64,000 nucleotides of DNA from Nocardia suismassiliense. Its GTDB lineage: Bacteria > Actinomycetota > Actinomycetes > Mycobacteriales > Mycobacteriaceae. Location: assembly GCF_900269665.1 (NCBI RefSeq), contig NZ_LT985361.1:5137039-5201038 (forward strand). Reading direction: 5' to 3'. The position numbers and the translations under genes are program-made. The notes under the pieces were generated by a model that saw only the letters and a list, made by a program, of their open reading frames with translations, ran no database searches and was not told where the DNA came from. Positions 54,449 to 63,098 of the stretch are shown here, piece by piece. Position 1 is the first letter of the stretch. The number at the start of each line of letters is the position of its first letter.

Positions 54449-54491
54449 GTCCCGCTGGCGCACTGGCTGATTCAGCCGTGCGTCACGGGAC
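54449..54491. terminator. Branched hairpin between convergent genes, probable terminator
   Basis: Nested inverted repeats: GTCCCG (54449-54454) pairs with CGGGAC (54486-54491), CGCAC (54459-54463) with GTGCG (54478-54482), and GGCTGA with TCAGCC (54465-54470 / 54472-54477). It lies just after the monooxygenase stop and overlaps the end of the convergent YdcF-like gene. There is no T-run. Confidence 0.5.
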
Positions 54492-55082
54492 GTCGCGGGC
54501 ATCCTTCAGCCGCCCGTAGACGGCGAGCAGCGGCGTGAACGGCAGCAGATCGCCGAACCGATACTCGCTGCCGTGCACCAGACGGTCGGCCAGGTCCGGG
54601 CGCTGCTTCCGCAGATAACGTCTGGCCTTCTCGGCGTGGAACGGCAACGAGACGATCTTGATCCGCTCGACATCCTCGAGATACGGAATCGCGAAAGCGA
54701 TGTTTTCCCAAGTGCTTCGGCTGGACTCCTCCAGGACGATTTCCCCGCGATACCCACCGGCTTCGGTGGCGTAGCGCGCCATCAGCGCCGCCTCGGTATG
54801 CGGACCTGCGCACGCCCCGCCACACAGCACCAGCCGAGTCCGGGTGGCGGCCGGATCGATCGACCGCAGCCCCGCCCGCACCCGCCACCGATTCATCAGG
54901 TTGGCACGCGTGCCGGCGTCGCGATACCCGAGCACGACCACGGCCTCGGAGTCACCCGCGACGGACCCGACCACCCTGCGCGTCGCGCGCCAGTTCTCCC
55001 ACTCACCCCACAGGATCGCCAGGACAAGACCGCCACCGATGCTGAGCCAGGTCCGTTTCCGCACGGGTTCACCCAAGCACAT
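54483..55082 (-). CDS. YdcF/DUF218-family membrane-anchored protein
   Basis: 199 aa. An N-terminal hydrophobic segment (WLSIGGGLVLAILWGEW) is followed by a DUF218 domain: SEAVVVLGYRDAG at the start, RLVLCGGACAGPHTEAALMARYA in the middle, and LEESSRSTWENIAFAIPYLE with IKIVSLPFHAEKARRYL. DUF218 proteins act around cell-envelope metabolism in other bacteria; no specific reaction can be read. ATG 55082 is one candidate; GTG 55064 would start right at the membrane segment. Confidence 0.82.
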   Translation of the reverse strand: MCLGEPVRKRTWLSIGGGLVLAILWGEWENWRATRRVVGSVAGDSEAVVVLGYRDAGTRANLMNRWRVRAGLRSIDPAATRTRLVLCGGACAGPHTEAALMARYATEAGGYRGEIVLEESSRSTWENIAFAIPYLEDVERIKIVSLPFHAEKARRYLRKQRPDLADRLVHGSEYRFGDLLPFTPLLAVYGRLKDARDVP

Positions 55083-55225
55083 GCCCGCGCAACGCGATCG
55101 GCGGCCACCCTCCGGGGTGATTTCCGCACCCTGTGGCGGCCTGGCTACCTCCCAGGGTGGCTTACGAAGCAGGTCCGGGTGCCCGAACCTTGGTGGACAG
55201 GCCCTTCCACCAGAGAGATCAGCAC

Positions 55226-55753
55226 TTGACACACTCCCTCAGCCGCGCAGCAGCAGGACTGTTCTTCGGCACCCTGACCGTGGTCGGCCTCGTCGCTGTT
55301 CCCGCTACCGCGAACGCCGCACAGCCCGACGACATCGTCACGATCCAACAGGTGTCCAGCGGCCGCTACCTCGACGCGTGGAACGACGGCACCCACGACT
55401 ACAACGTGGTCACCCGCCCGAAGCAGGGCGACACCAGCCAGCAGTGGCGGATTCGCTGGGACGACAGCGGCACCGGAACCGGAACAGTGCAGCAGGTGAG
55501 CAGCAACCGCTACCTCGACGCGCACGAGATCGAGTCGCTGGACTACCGCCTGGTCACCCGGCCCGCGCAGAACAATCCCACGCAGGTGTGGCACATCCGG
55601 GCCCTCGGCGGCGGAAAGTACACGATGCAGCAGGCGTCCAACAATCGTTACGTGGACGCACACGAGTACGCCGAGAAGGACTTCGGCGTGGTGAGCCGTC
55701 CGGCGCAGCACAATCCGACCCAGCAATTCGTGCTGGTCGTAGTCGGGCACTGA
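55226..55753 (+). CDS. Secreted ricin-type beta-trefoil lectin-like protein
   Basis: 175 aa from a TTG start. A signal peptide ends near ANAA (about residue 36 of the reading frame). Three similar repeats then form a complete beta-trefoil: QQVSSGRYLDAW...VTRPKQGDTSQQW, QQVSSNRYLDAHE...VTRPAQNNPTQVW and QQASNNRYVDAHE...VSRPAQHNPTQQF. No enzyme domain is attached. It probably binds carbohydrate outside the cell. GAGAGA lies upstream; the longer upstream frame has no signal-peptide logic. Confidence 0.85.
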   Translation: MTHSLSRAAAGLFFGTLTVVGLVAVPATANAAQPDDIVTIQQVSSGRYLDAWNDGTHDYNVVTRPKQGDTSQQWRIRWDDSGTGTGTVQQVSSNRYLDAHEIESLDYRLVTRPAQNNPTQVWHIRALGGGKYTMQQASNNRYVDAHEYAEKDFGVVSRPAQHNPTQQFVLVVVGH

Positions 55754-55760
55754 GATCGAG

Positions 55761-55810
55761 AACGCCGCTGTGGCAACGCATCTCTTCGGATGCGTTGCCA
55801 CAGCGGCGTT
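55761..55810. terminator. Strong bidirectional terminator between the lectin gene and narI
   Basis: A perfect 22-bp stem (55761-55782 with 55789-55810) closes a 6-nt TCTTCG loop that also allows a C(UUCG)G tetraloop. It starts 8 nt after the lectin stop and lies 24 nt beyond the narI stop on the other strand. There is a short T-run on the plus strand only. Confidence 0.88.
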
Positions 55811-55833
55811 TCAGGTGAGTCGCGGAACGTGGA

Positions 55834-56574
55834 TCAACGCCAGTGTTCCGGAGTGACAGGAGCGTCCCAAGCACGGGCGTAGCGGCGGGTGTCGGGGGCG
55901 TTGGATTCCTTGCGGCGGTAGACGATGTAGGGGCGCGTCAGGTAACCGAGGGGCGCGCTGAACATGTGGACCAGGCGGGTGTAGGGCCAGATGCCTATCA
56001 AGGTGAGCACGACCAGGCCGTGGGCCTGAAAGGTCCACGGTGTGCCGACCATCAGACCGGGTTCCGGATTCAGCGTGAAAAGGCTACGGAACCACGGGGA
56101 TACGGTCTCGCGGTAGTTGTAGGTACCCCAGAGCAGGTTGCTCCCCCAGGTATTGAGCAGGCCGGTGATCAAGGCGGCGGCCAGCAGCGCGTACATCAGT
56201 TTGTCGTTGGCGGTGGTGGCCTTGCGGACCGCGGGCACGGTGAACCGGCGATAGAGCAGGATGCCGACACCGGCCAGCACCGCCGCGCCGGCCACCGAAC
56301 CCGCCGACACCGCGACCAAGTGGTAGGCGTGCTCGGAGATGCCGACCGCGGCGGTCCACGACGCCGGTATCAAGACGCCCATCACGTGGCCGCCGATCAC
56401 CCCGAGCATGCCGAAGTGGAACAGCGGACTGCCCAGCCGCAGCAGGCGGCTCTCGTAGACCTGGGAAGAGCGGGTGGTCCAACCGAATTGGTCGTTCCGG
56501 TACCGCCACAGGTGACCGAGGACGAACGAGGTGAATGCCACATACGGCAGGGTCAACCACAGGGTGCTGGTCAT
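55834..56574 (-). CDS. narI: Respiratory nitrate reductase gamma subunit (cytochrome b)
   Basis: 246 aa with five membrane segments. Histidines in LFHFGMLGVIGGHVMG and in FQAHGLVVLTLIGIWPYTRLVHMF are the expected ligands of the two b-type haems. It oxidises menaquinol and passes electrons to NarH. The start overlaps the narJ stop (ATGA). Last gene of the operon, followed by the strong hairpin. Confidence 0.95.
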   Translation of the reverse strand: MTSTLWLTLPYVAFTSFVLGHLWRYRNDQFGWTTRSSQVYESRLLRLGSPLFHFGMLGVIGGHVMGVLIPASWTAAVGISEHAYHLVAVSAGSVAGAAVLAGVGILLYRRFTVPAVRKATTANDKLMYALLAAALITGLLNTWGSNLLWGTYNYRETVSPWFRSLFTLNPEPGLMVGTPWTFQAHGLVVLTLIGIWPYTRLVHMFSAPLGYLTRPYIVYRRKESNAPDTRRYARAWDAPVTPEHWR

Positions 56575-57251
56575 CGGCGGCCTTCTCCTTGCGCGAACAT
56601 GGTGGGATCCATGGCGAACGGTTCGAGTCCCACTTCTTCCTCCGGTGGTCCCTGCGCGGCCAACTCGGCGATGCGCCGCCGGTCCGCCGTGGTCGGCGGG
56701 GGCAGCGTGGCGACCACCGCCGCCAGCACGGCGGCGTAGGGAGACCTGTTGTCGGCCAAGGAGAGCCGGAGCAGCTCGATGACCGGCACATGCTCGCCGA
56801 GCAACCGTTCACCGCCGATCGGATCGACCGTCGCGGCGAACTCCAGCAGGACCGGCAGGTGATCGGGCAGCTCCTCGTCGCCGAGCTCGACACCCGCGTG
56901 CCGGTAGGCGTGCTTGAACCGGAGCAGCGCCATCCCCCGCTTGCGGGTGTCGCCGTAAGCGTAGAAGGTCAGGTGCATGCTGGAGCGGCGGCGCATGTCG
57001 AAGGTCTCGACATAGCGCGTCGCCAGGTCCAGCGGTGCGCTTGCGCGCAGGTGGGTGAGGAATTGGATCAGGTGATCCCGCACCGGCTCCGGCAATTGCG
57101 TTGCGGCACTGACCAGATCGTCGGTCATCGCTAGGAGTTGCTCGCTCGGGTAGTCGAGCAGCAGCGCGGCGATCCGCCACACCACGCGCCGGTCGCGTTC
57201 GGCCATCGGCACTGCGGGCTCGGGCCTGCGGCGCACCTTCAGTAGCGACAT
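56571..57251 (-). CDS. narJ: Nitrate reductase molybdenum-cofactor assembly chaperone
   Basis: 226 aa. The NarJ/TorD family pattern is seen in ALLLDYPSEQLLAM, YVETFDMRRRSSMHLTFYAYGDTRKRG and DHLPVLLEF. It is cytoplasmic and holds NarG until the cofactor is inserted. It lies between narH and narI as in other nar operons, with 34 nt to narH. Confidence 0.95.
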   Translation of the reverse strand: MSLLKVRRRPEPAVPMAERDRRVVWRIAALLLDYPSEQLLAMTDDLVSAATQLPEPVRDHLIQFLTHLRASAPLDLATRYVETFDMRRRSSMHLTFYAYGDTRKRGMALLRFKHAYRHAGVELGDEELPDHLPVLLEFAATVDPIGGERLLGEHVPVIELLRLSLADNRSPYAAVLAAVVATLPPPTTADRRRIAELAAQGPPEEEVGLEPFAMDPTMFAQGEGRR

Positions 57252-57285
57252 GACGGACCCCCGCTCGGATTCGGGACGCGCGGTC

Positions 57286-59046
57286 TCATTGGGGCGCTCC
57301 GGTAGTCGTGGCTACAGGCGGCACACCGTCGGGTACAGCACCGTTGCTTCCGTTATCGACCGCGCCGTTCGCGGCAGAGCCGTTGCTGCCGTTCGCCGCT
57401 GAGCCGTTGCCGCCATTCGCGGCTACCCCGTTGCCCGGAGCCTTGCCGTTGGCAGGTGAGGGCAGCAAGCCGTTGGTGCTCTGCCCATCCCAGTTGAGCA
57501 GGTTGACGCGGTTCGACTTCTCCTCCGGCGCAGCACCATTGGTGTCGGTCAGGTGGAACTTCTCCACCATGGTGTCGAACGCCGTCATGCCCGGGCCGCC
57601 GTCGTTGTCCAGGCTGCACCCGGTCGCCAACGCGTCCAGCTGATGCGCCTCCGAACCAGCGCCCGACGGAATCACGTACCGGTGTTCGTATTTCGCGATC
57701 GCCAGCAGCCGGTACATCGCTTCGATCTCCTCCGGCTCCAGCCGCACCGAGGGGGCGATCGCCGGATCCGGTTCTTCGCCGAGGTTCACCGACCGCATGA
57801 ACGCCCGCATCCCCGCCAACCGCTGCAACGCGGCGCGCACCGGTCCGACGTCACCCGCCGTGAACAGCTCCGCCAGGTACTCCACCGGGATCCGCAATGC
57901 GTCGATCGCGCCGAACAGGTTTCGCGCATCCTCGCCGTCGTGGCCGGTCTCCGAGAGCACGTCCACCACCGGCGACAGCGGCGGCACGTACCAGACCATC
58001 GGCATGGTGCGGTACTCCGGATGCAGCGGCAAAGCGATCTGGTAGTCGACGATCAGCTTGTAGATCGGCGAATCCTGCGCCGCCTGAATCCATTCCGGCG
58101 AGATGCCGGCCCGCTCCGCCTCCGCGATCACCCGGGGGTCGTGCGGGTTCAGGAATACGCCTAACTGCGAGGGGTACAGGTCCTTGTCCTCGGTGACCGA
58201 GGCCGCCTCGAGGACCTTGTCGGCGTCGTAGAGCATCACGCCGATGTAGCGCAGCCGGCCGACGCAGGTCTCCGAGCAGACCGTGGGGATGCCGACCTCC
58301 ACCCGCGGGTAGCAGAAGGTGCACTTCTCCGCCTTGCCCGTCTTGTGGTTGAAGTAGATCTTCTTGTACGGGCAGCCGGTGACGCACTGGCGCCAGCCGC
58401 GGCACTTGTCTTGGTCGACGAGCACGATGCCGTCCTCGGCGCGTTTGTAGATCGCGCCGGACGGGCACGAGGCCGCGCACGACGGGTTCAGGCAGTGCTC
58501 GCAGATCCGCGGCAGGTAGAACATGAAGGTCTGCTCGAACTCCAGCTTCACCTGATCGGACAGCCGGGACAGCAAGGGGTCCTTGCCGACCTGTTCCGGG
58601 CCGGAGCCGAGGTCGTCGTCCCAGTTGGCGCCCCAGGTGATCTTCGTGTCCTCGCCGGTGATCAGCGATTTCGGGCGTGCGACCGGGGTCGTGTCCATCG
58701 CCGGAGACGACAGCAGGTTGTCGTAGTCGTAGCTCCACGGCTCGTAGTAGTCCGCCACCGTGGGCAGGTCCGGGTTGGCGAAGATGTTGAGCAGCCGCTT
58801 CATCCGGGAGCCGGATTTCAGGGTGAGCTTGCCGCGGCGGTTGAGCTGCCAGCCGCCCTTCCACTTCTCCTGGTCCTGATACTGGCGCGGATACCCTTGT
58901 CCCGGACGGGTTTCCACATTGTTGAACCACATGTACTCGGTGCCGCCGCGGTTGGTCCACGCCTGCTTGCAGGTGACGCTGCAGGTGTGACAACCGATGC
59001 ATTTGTCCAGGTTCATCACCATGGCGAGCTGGGCCATGACGCGCAT
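57286..59046 (-). CDS. narH: Respiratory nitrate reductase beta subunit (Fe-S protein)
   Basis: 586 aa, longer than the roughly 510 aa of well-studied NarH. Cluster-binding cysteines appear as CIGCHTCSVTCK, CEHCLNPSCAASCP, CRGWRQCVTGCP (the Trp marks the [3Fe-4S] site) and CTFCYP with CSETC. The last 75 or so residues are an Asn-Gly-Ser-Ala-rich tail with repeats such as GSAANGSNGSAANG, probably disordered and not part of the usual enzyme. ATG 59046 lies 1 nt after the narG stop codon; ATG 59037 (MAQLAMVMNLDKC) is an alternative. Confidence 0.95.
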   Translation of the reverse strand: MRVMAQLAMVMNLDKCIGCHTCSVTCKQAWTNRGGTEYMWFNNVETRPGQGYPRQYQDQEKWKGGWQLNRRGKLTLKSGSRMKRLLNIFANPDLPTVADYYEPWSYDYDNLLSSPAMDTTPVARPKSLITGEDTKITWGANWDDDLGSGPEQVGKDPLLSRLSDQVKLEFEQTFMFYLPRICEHCLNPSCAASCPSGAIYKRAEDGIVLVDQDKCRGWRQCVTGCPYKKIYFNHKTGKAEKCTFCYPRVEVGIPTVCSETCVGRLRYIGVMLYDADKVLEAASVTEDKDLYPSQLGVFLNPHDPRVIAEAERAGISPEWIQAAQDSPIYKLIVDYQIALPLHPEYRTMPMVWYVPPLSPVVDVLSETGHDGEDARNLFGAIDALRIPVEYLAELFTAGDVGPVRAALQRLAGMRAFMRSVNLGEEPDPAIAPSVRLEPEEIEAMYRLLAIAKYEHRYVIPSGAGSEAHQLDALATGCSLDNDGGPGMTAFDTMVEKFHLTDTNGAAPEEKSNRVNLLNWDGQSTNGLLPSPANGKAPGNGVAANGGNGSAANGSNGSAANGAVDNGSNGAVPDGVPPVATTTGAPQ

Positions 59047-59047
59047 G

Positions 59048-62000
59048 TCAGTACTCCACTTCCTGCGAGCGGCGGCGAATAGTGGTTACTTCGTCGCGCT
59101 GGTTTCCGGTGGGGCCGTGGTAGTTCAGCGCGAAGGACTGCTGCGCGTAGCCGCCGATGAGGTGTGAGGGTTTGATCATGATCCGGGTCAGCGCGTTGTG
59201 GATGCCGCCGCGTTTGCCGCGGGCGTCGTTGACCTCCGGCCGATCCTCGATGCGCGGCACGTCCACCGCCCGGTCCTGTGCGTGATACATGAACACGGTG
59301 CCCTCCGGCATCCGGTGCGACACGATGGCCCGTGCGACGACGACACCGTTGCGGTTCACCGCCTCGATCCAATCGTTGTCGGCGACACCGATTTTCGCGG
59401 CGTCCTTCTCCGACATCCAGATTGACTGGCCGCCGCGCGACAGCGTGAGCATGTGCAGGTTGTCCTGGTAGGCCGAGTGGATCGACCACTTCGAGTGCGG
59501 CGTCAGATACCGGACGGTCACGCCCTTTTCGGTCACCGCGCCGACATCGGGCTCACTGAACAACGCGGTCATGTCCAGCGGCGGCCGGAAGATCGGCAGC
59601 TGCTCACCGAGTTCCAGCATCCAGTCGTGGTCCAGGTAGAAGTGCTGGCGGCCGGTGAGGGTGTGCCAGGGCTTCAATCGTTCGGTGTTGATGGTGAACG
59701 GTGAGTACCGCCGCCCGCCGGTCTCGCTGCCGGACCACTCCGGTGAGGTGATCACCGGGACGGGCCGAGCCTGGGTGTCGGCGAAGGTGATTCGTTTGCC
59801 CTCGTGCTCGGCGGCCAGGTCGGCCAGCTCGGTGCCGGTGCGCCGCTCCAGCGCCTCGAAGCCCTGCACCGCGAGCCTGCCGTTGGTGGTGCCGGACAGC
59901 GCGAGGATCGCCTCCGCGGCGTGCGTGTCCTTGGCCAGTGACGGACGCCCCTGTGCCACACCGGAAACCACGGTGCCGTTGGTCGCCGCGAGGTACTTCA
60001 CTTCCTCGTCGGGGTAGGTGGCGACGCCCTTGGTCGTCAGGCCGAGGGTGTCGATCAGCGGGCCGAGGGCCGCCATCTTCTCCGCGATCTTCGGGTAATC
60101 GCGTTCCACCATGACCAGCTTCGGCATGGTCTTGCCCGGAATCGGCTCGCACTCACCGGCTTTCCAGTCCAGCACCCGGCCGCCCGCCTGCGCCATGGCG
60201 TCAGGCGAATCGTGTTGCAGCGGTACCGCGACGATGTCTTTGCGGACACCCAGGTGCTTCTCCGCCATCCAGGAGAACCCGCGCGCGATCCGGTGGAACG
60301 CGTCGAAGTCGGTCTTGGCCTCCCACGGCGGCGAGATCGCCGGGGAGAAGGCGTGCACGAACGGGTGCATGTCGGTGGAGGACAGGTCGTGCTTCTCGTA
60401 CCAGGTCGCGGCGGGCAGCACGATATCGGAGAACAGCGTGGTGCTGGTCATCCGGAAGTCCAGCGACAGCAGCAGATCCAGTTTTCCGGTCGGCGCCTGA
60501 TCGCGCCAGACCAGCTCCTGCGGGCGGACACCGGTGACGTCGGTGGTTTGCAGATTGGAGTCCGCGCCCAGCAGGTGCTTGTGGAAGTACTCGTTGCCCT
60601 TGCCGGAGGAGCCGAGCAGGTTCGCCCGCCAGACCGTCAGACACCGCGGGAAGTTCTCCGGCGCGTCCGGGTCCTCGCAGGCGAAACGCAGGTCGCCGGA
60701 CTTCAACTCGTCCACGATGTGCTCCGGTGCCGACTTGCCCGCCTGCTCGGCCTCGTCCGCCAGGTCCAGCGGATTGCGGTCGAATGTCGGGTAGCTCGGC
60801 ATCCAGCCGAGCCTGCTGGCCAGCGCGATATTGTCGGCGGCGGTGCGGCCGGCGAACCGGCCCTCGTTCAACGGCGAGGCGAAGGTCTCGGCGGTGAACG
60901 GGTCGTAGCGCCACTGGTCGTTGGTGAGATACCAGAAGACCGTGCCCTGCATCTGCCGCGGCGGACGCTGCCAGTCCGAGGCGAAAGCCAGGGTGGACCA
61001 ACCGGTTACCGGACGGCACTTCTCCTGGCCGACGTAATGGGCCCAGCCGCCGCCGTTGACGCCCTGGCAGCCGGTGAGCAGGGTCAGCGTGAAGAACGCG
61101 CGATAGATCTGGTCGGAGTGGAACCAGTGGTTGGTGCCCGCGCCCATCAGGATCATCGAGCGGCCGCCGGACCGGTCCGCGTTGTCCGCGAATTCGCGCG
61201 CGATGCGTGTCGCCTGCGCGGCCGGGACGCCGGTGATGGCCTCCTGCCAGGCCGGAGTGTACGGCTCGGATGCATCGTCGTAGCCGGTCGGCCAGTTGCC
61301 GGGCAGGCCGTCGCGGCCGACACCGTACTGCGCCAGCAACAGGTCGAACACTGTGGTAACCCGTTTGCCCGCAACAACTATCGTCGGCACGCCGCGGGTG
61401 AGTACACCGGGCACATCGGTGTCGAAGCGGGGAAACCGCACGGCCGCAGCGTCGTCGGTACGGCCGTGCAGCGTCAGCAGCGGATCGATGTCCGCCAGAT
61501 CGAGATTCCACCGTCCGGTGCCCGAGGCGCCGAACCGGTCGCCCAGGGATCCGTTGGGCACCACCGGATTCGCGTCCGCGTCCAGCAGCACGGTGCGGAA
61601 ATCGTCACCCTCCGCCCCGGCAGTGCGTGGTTCGGTTGCCCCCTGCGCAACCGTACCGGCGGCCGCCAAATCGGCTGCGGTGAGGAACTTTCCGGGCACG
61701 TGCGCGCCGTCGCGCTCGTCCAAGGTGATCAGGAACGGCAGGTCGGTGTAGCGCTTGACGTAGTCGGTGAAGCGGTCCGTCGTCTTGTCGACGAAGAACT
61801 CCTTGAGCATCACGTGCCCCATCGACATGGCAAGGGCCGCATCGGTTCCCGGCCGCGCCGCCACCCATTCGTCGGCGAACTTGGTGTTGTCGGCGTAGTC
61901 GGGCGAGACCACCACGACCTTCTGCCCGCGGTAACGCGCCTCGGTCATGTAGTGCGCGTCCGGGGTCCTGGTCACCGGCACATTCGAGCCCCACATGATG

Positions 62001-62785
62001 AGGTAACCCGCGTCGAACCAGTCCGCCGACTCCGGGACGTCGGTCTGGTCGCCGAACACCTGCGGTGAGGCCACCGGCAGGTCGGCGTACCAGTCGTAGA
62101 ACGACAGCATCGAGCCGCCGAGCAGCGAGATGAACCGCGCGCCGACGGCATGGCTGACCATCGACATGGCGGGAATCGGCGAGAAGCCCGCCACCCGGTC
62201 CGGGCCGTACTGTTTGATCGTGTAGACGTGCGCCGCGGCCGCGATTTCAGCCGCTTCCCACCATTCGGCGCGCACGAAGCCGCCCTTACCCCGGGATGAC
62301 TTGTAGCGCTTGGCTTTCTCAGCGTCCTCGACGATCTCGCCCCACGCGAGCACCGGGTCCTTGAGCCGGGACTTGGCCTCGCGGTACATCTCCAGCAGCA
62401 CACCGCGCACATACGGATAGCGCACGCGGGCGGGCGAATAGGTGTACCAGGAGAACGAGGCGCCGCGCGGGCAACCTCTCGGCTCATACTCCGGTTTGTC
62501 CGCGCCGACCGAGGGATAGTCGGTTTGCTGCGATTCCCAGGTGATCACGCCGTCTTTGACGTAAATCTTCCAGGAGCACGATCCCGTGCAGTTCACGCCG
62601 TGCGTAGAACGCACCACTTTGTCGTGTGACCAGCGGTCGCGATAGAACTCGTCGGCGCCGCGGCCACCGGTTTTGTGCAGCGTGCGCTGGTCCGCCGAAA
62701 TCTCGCCGCGGTGAAAATACTTGCCCAGTCGCAGGAGTGCGTCGCCGGCGTCGGCGGATGGTCGGTCGGTCCGTGATTGTGCCAC
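59048..62785 (-). CDS. narG: Respiratory nitrate reductase alpha subunit (molybdoenzyme)
   Basis: 1245 aa. The N-terminal [4Fe-4S] site is His plus three Cys in STHGVNCTGSCSW and RGCPRG. SFYDWYADLP carries the Asp that ligates molybdenum in the family, and TDVPESADWFDAGYLIMWGS follows. It reduces nitrate to nitrite with bis-MGD cofactor on the inner membrane face with NarHI. I use GTG 62785 (VAQSRTDRP) because AGGGGG is 4-5 nt upstream and a promoter lies between it and the longer TTG start at 62854. Confidence 0.96.
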   Translation of the reverse strand: MAQSRTDRPSADAGDALLRLGKYFHRGEISADQRTLHKTGGRGADEFYRDRWSHDKVVRSTHGVNCTGSCSWKIYVKDGVITWESQQTDYPSVGADKPEYEPRGCPRGASFSWYTYSPARVRYPYVRGVLLEMYREAKSRLKDPVLAWGEIVEDAEKAKRYKSSRGKGGFVRAEWWEAAEIAAAAHVYTIKQYGPDRVAGFSPIPAMSMVSHAVGARFISLLGGSMLSFYDWYADLPVASPQVFGDQTDVPESADWFDAGYLIMWGSNVPVTRTPDAHYMTEARYRGQKVVVVSPDYADNTKFADEWVAARPGTDAALAMSMGHVMLKEFFVDKTTDRFTDYVKRYTDLPFLITLDERDGAHVPGKFLTAADLAAAGTVAQGATEPRTAGAEGDDFRTVLLDADANPVVPNGSLGDRFGASGTGRWNLDLADIDPLLTLHGRTDDAAAVRFPRFDTDVPGVLTRGVPTIVVAGKRVTTVFDLLLAQYGVGRDGLPGNWPTGYDDASEPYTPAWQEAITGVPAAQATRIAREFADNADRSGGRSMILMGAGTNHWFHSDQIYRAFFTLTLLTGCQGVNGGGWAHYVGQEKCRPVTGWSTLAFASDWQRPPRQMQGTVFWYLTNDQWRYDPFTAETFASPLNEGRFAGRTAADNIALASRLGWMPSYPTFDRNPLDLADEAEQAGKSAPEHIVDELKSGDLRFACEDPDAPENFPRCLTVWRANLLGSSGKGNEYFHKHLLGADSNLQTTDVTGVRPQELVWRDQAPTGKLDLLLSLDFRMTSTTLFSDIVLPAATWYEKHDLSSTDMHPFVHAFSPAISPPWEAKTDFDAFHRIARGFSWMAEKHLGVRKDIVAVPLQHDSPDAMAQAGGRVLDWKAGECEPIPGKTMPKLVMVERDYPKIAEKMAALGPLIDTLGLTTKGVATYPDEEVKYLAATNGTVVSGVAQGRPSLAKDTHAAEAILALSGTTNGRLAVQGFEALERRTGTELADLAAEHEGKRITFADTQARPVPVITSPEWSGSETGGRRYSPFTINTERLKPWHTLTGRQHFYLDHDWMLELGEQLPIFRPPLDMTALFSEPDVGAVTEKGVTVRYLTPHSKWSIHSAYQDNLHMLTLSRGGQSIWMSEKDAAKIGVADNDWIEAVNRNGVVVARAIVSHRMPEGTVFMYHAQDRAVDVPRIEDRPEVNDARGKRGGIHNALTRIMIKPSHLIGGYAQQSFALNYHGPTGNQRDEVTTIRRRSQEVEY

Positions 62786-62825
62786 GACGCCCCCTTCGAG
62801 CTGTGAAAATCGGGCTGGTGCTCCG

Positions 62826-62854
62826 ACTGTAAGGACGCGGGGACGTGCGTCCAA
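62826..62854 (-). promoter_or_regulatory. Candidate narG promoter
   Basis: On the minus strand, TTGGAC (62854-62849) and TACAGT (62831-62826) are separated by 17 nt. Transcription would begin near 62819, giving a leader of about 34 nt before GTG 62785. The -35 box covers the TTG of the longest open frame, arguing against that start. Confidence 0.6.
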
Positions 62855-63098
62855 ACAGTTTCCTCACACCCCGCTGCGGCGCATTGTGCGCTGTGAGGCG
62901 GCGGCAATGTCGTGGTCATCGGAGGCCGGGCGCGCGTTATCTCCCGTAACAGCCCCACCTGCGTGAAAACCGCAATCCAGCGGAAATACCGCACGGTAGG
63001 GGTGTTTCACCGCCGTACCGGTGATCATTCGGAAACCGTGGGTTCTCCGGTGATTTACATTTGTTAACACGTCGAGAGCCGGTAACTCGGGCAGGTGA
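62855..63098. promoter_or_regulatory. Region upstream of the nar promoter with repeated CCGGTGAT
   Basis: No gene seen. A perfect inverted repeat TCACCG / CGGTGA occupies 63007-63024 (6-nt spacer), and CCGGTGAT recurs at 63018-63025 and 63047-63054, 29 bp apart. GTTAAC is at 63063-63068. It lies some 150-200 bp upstream of the nar promoter, where an activator could bind. I could not match a known nitrate or oxygen regulator site. Confidence 0.35.
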
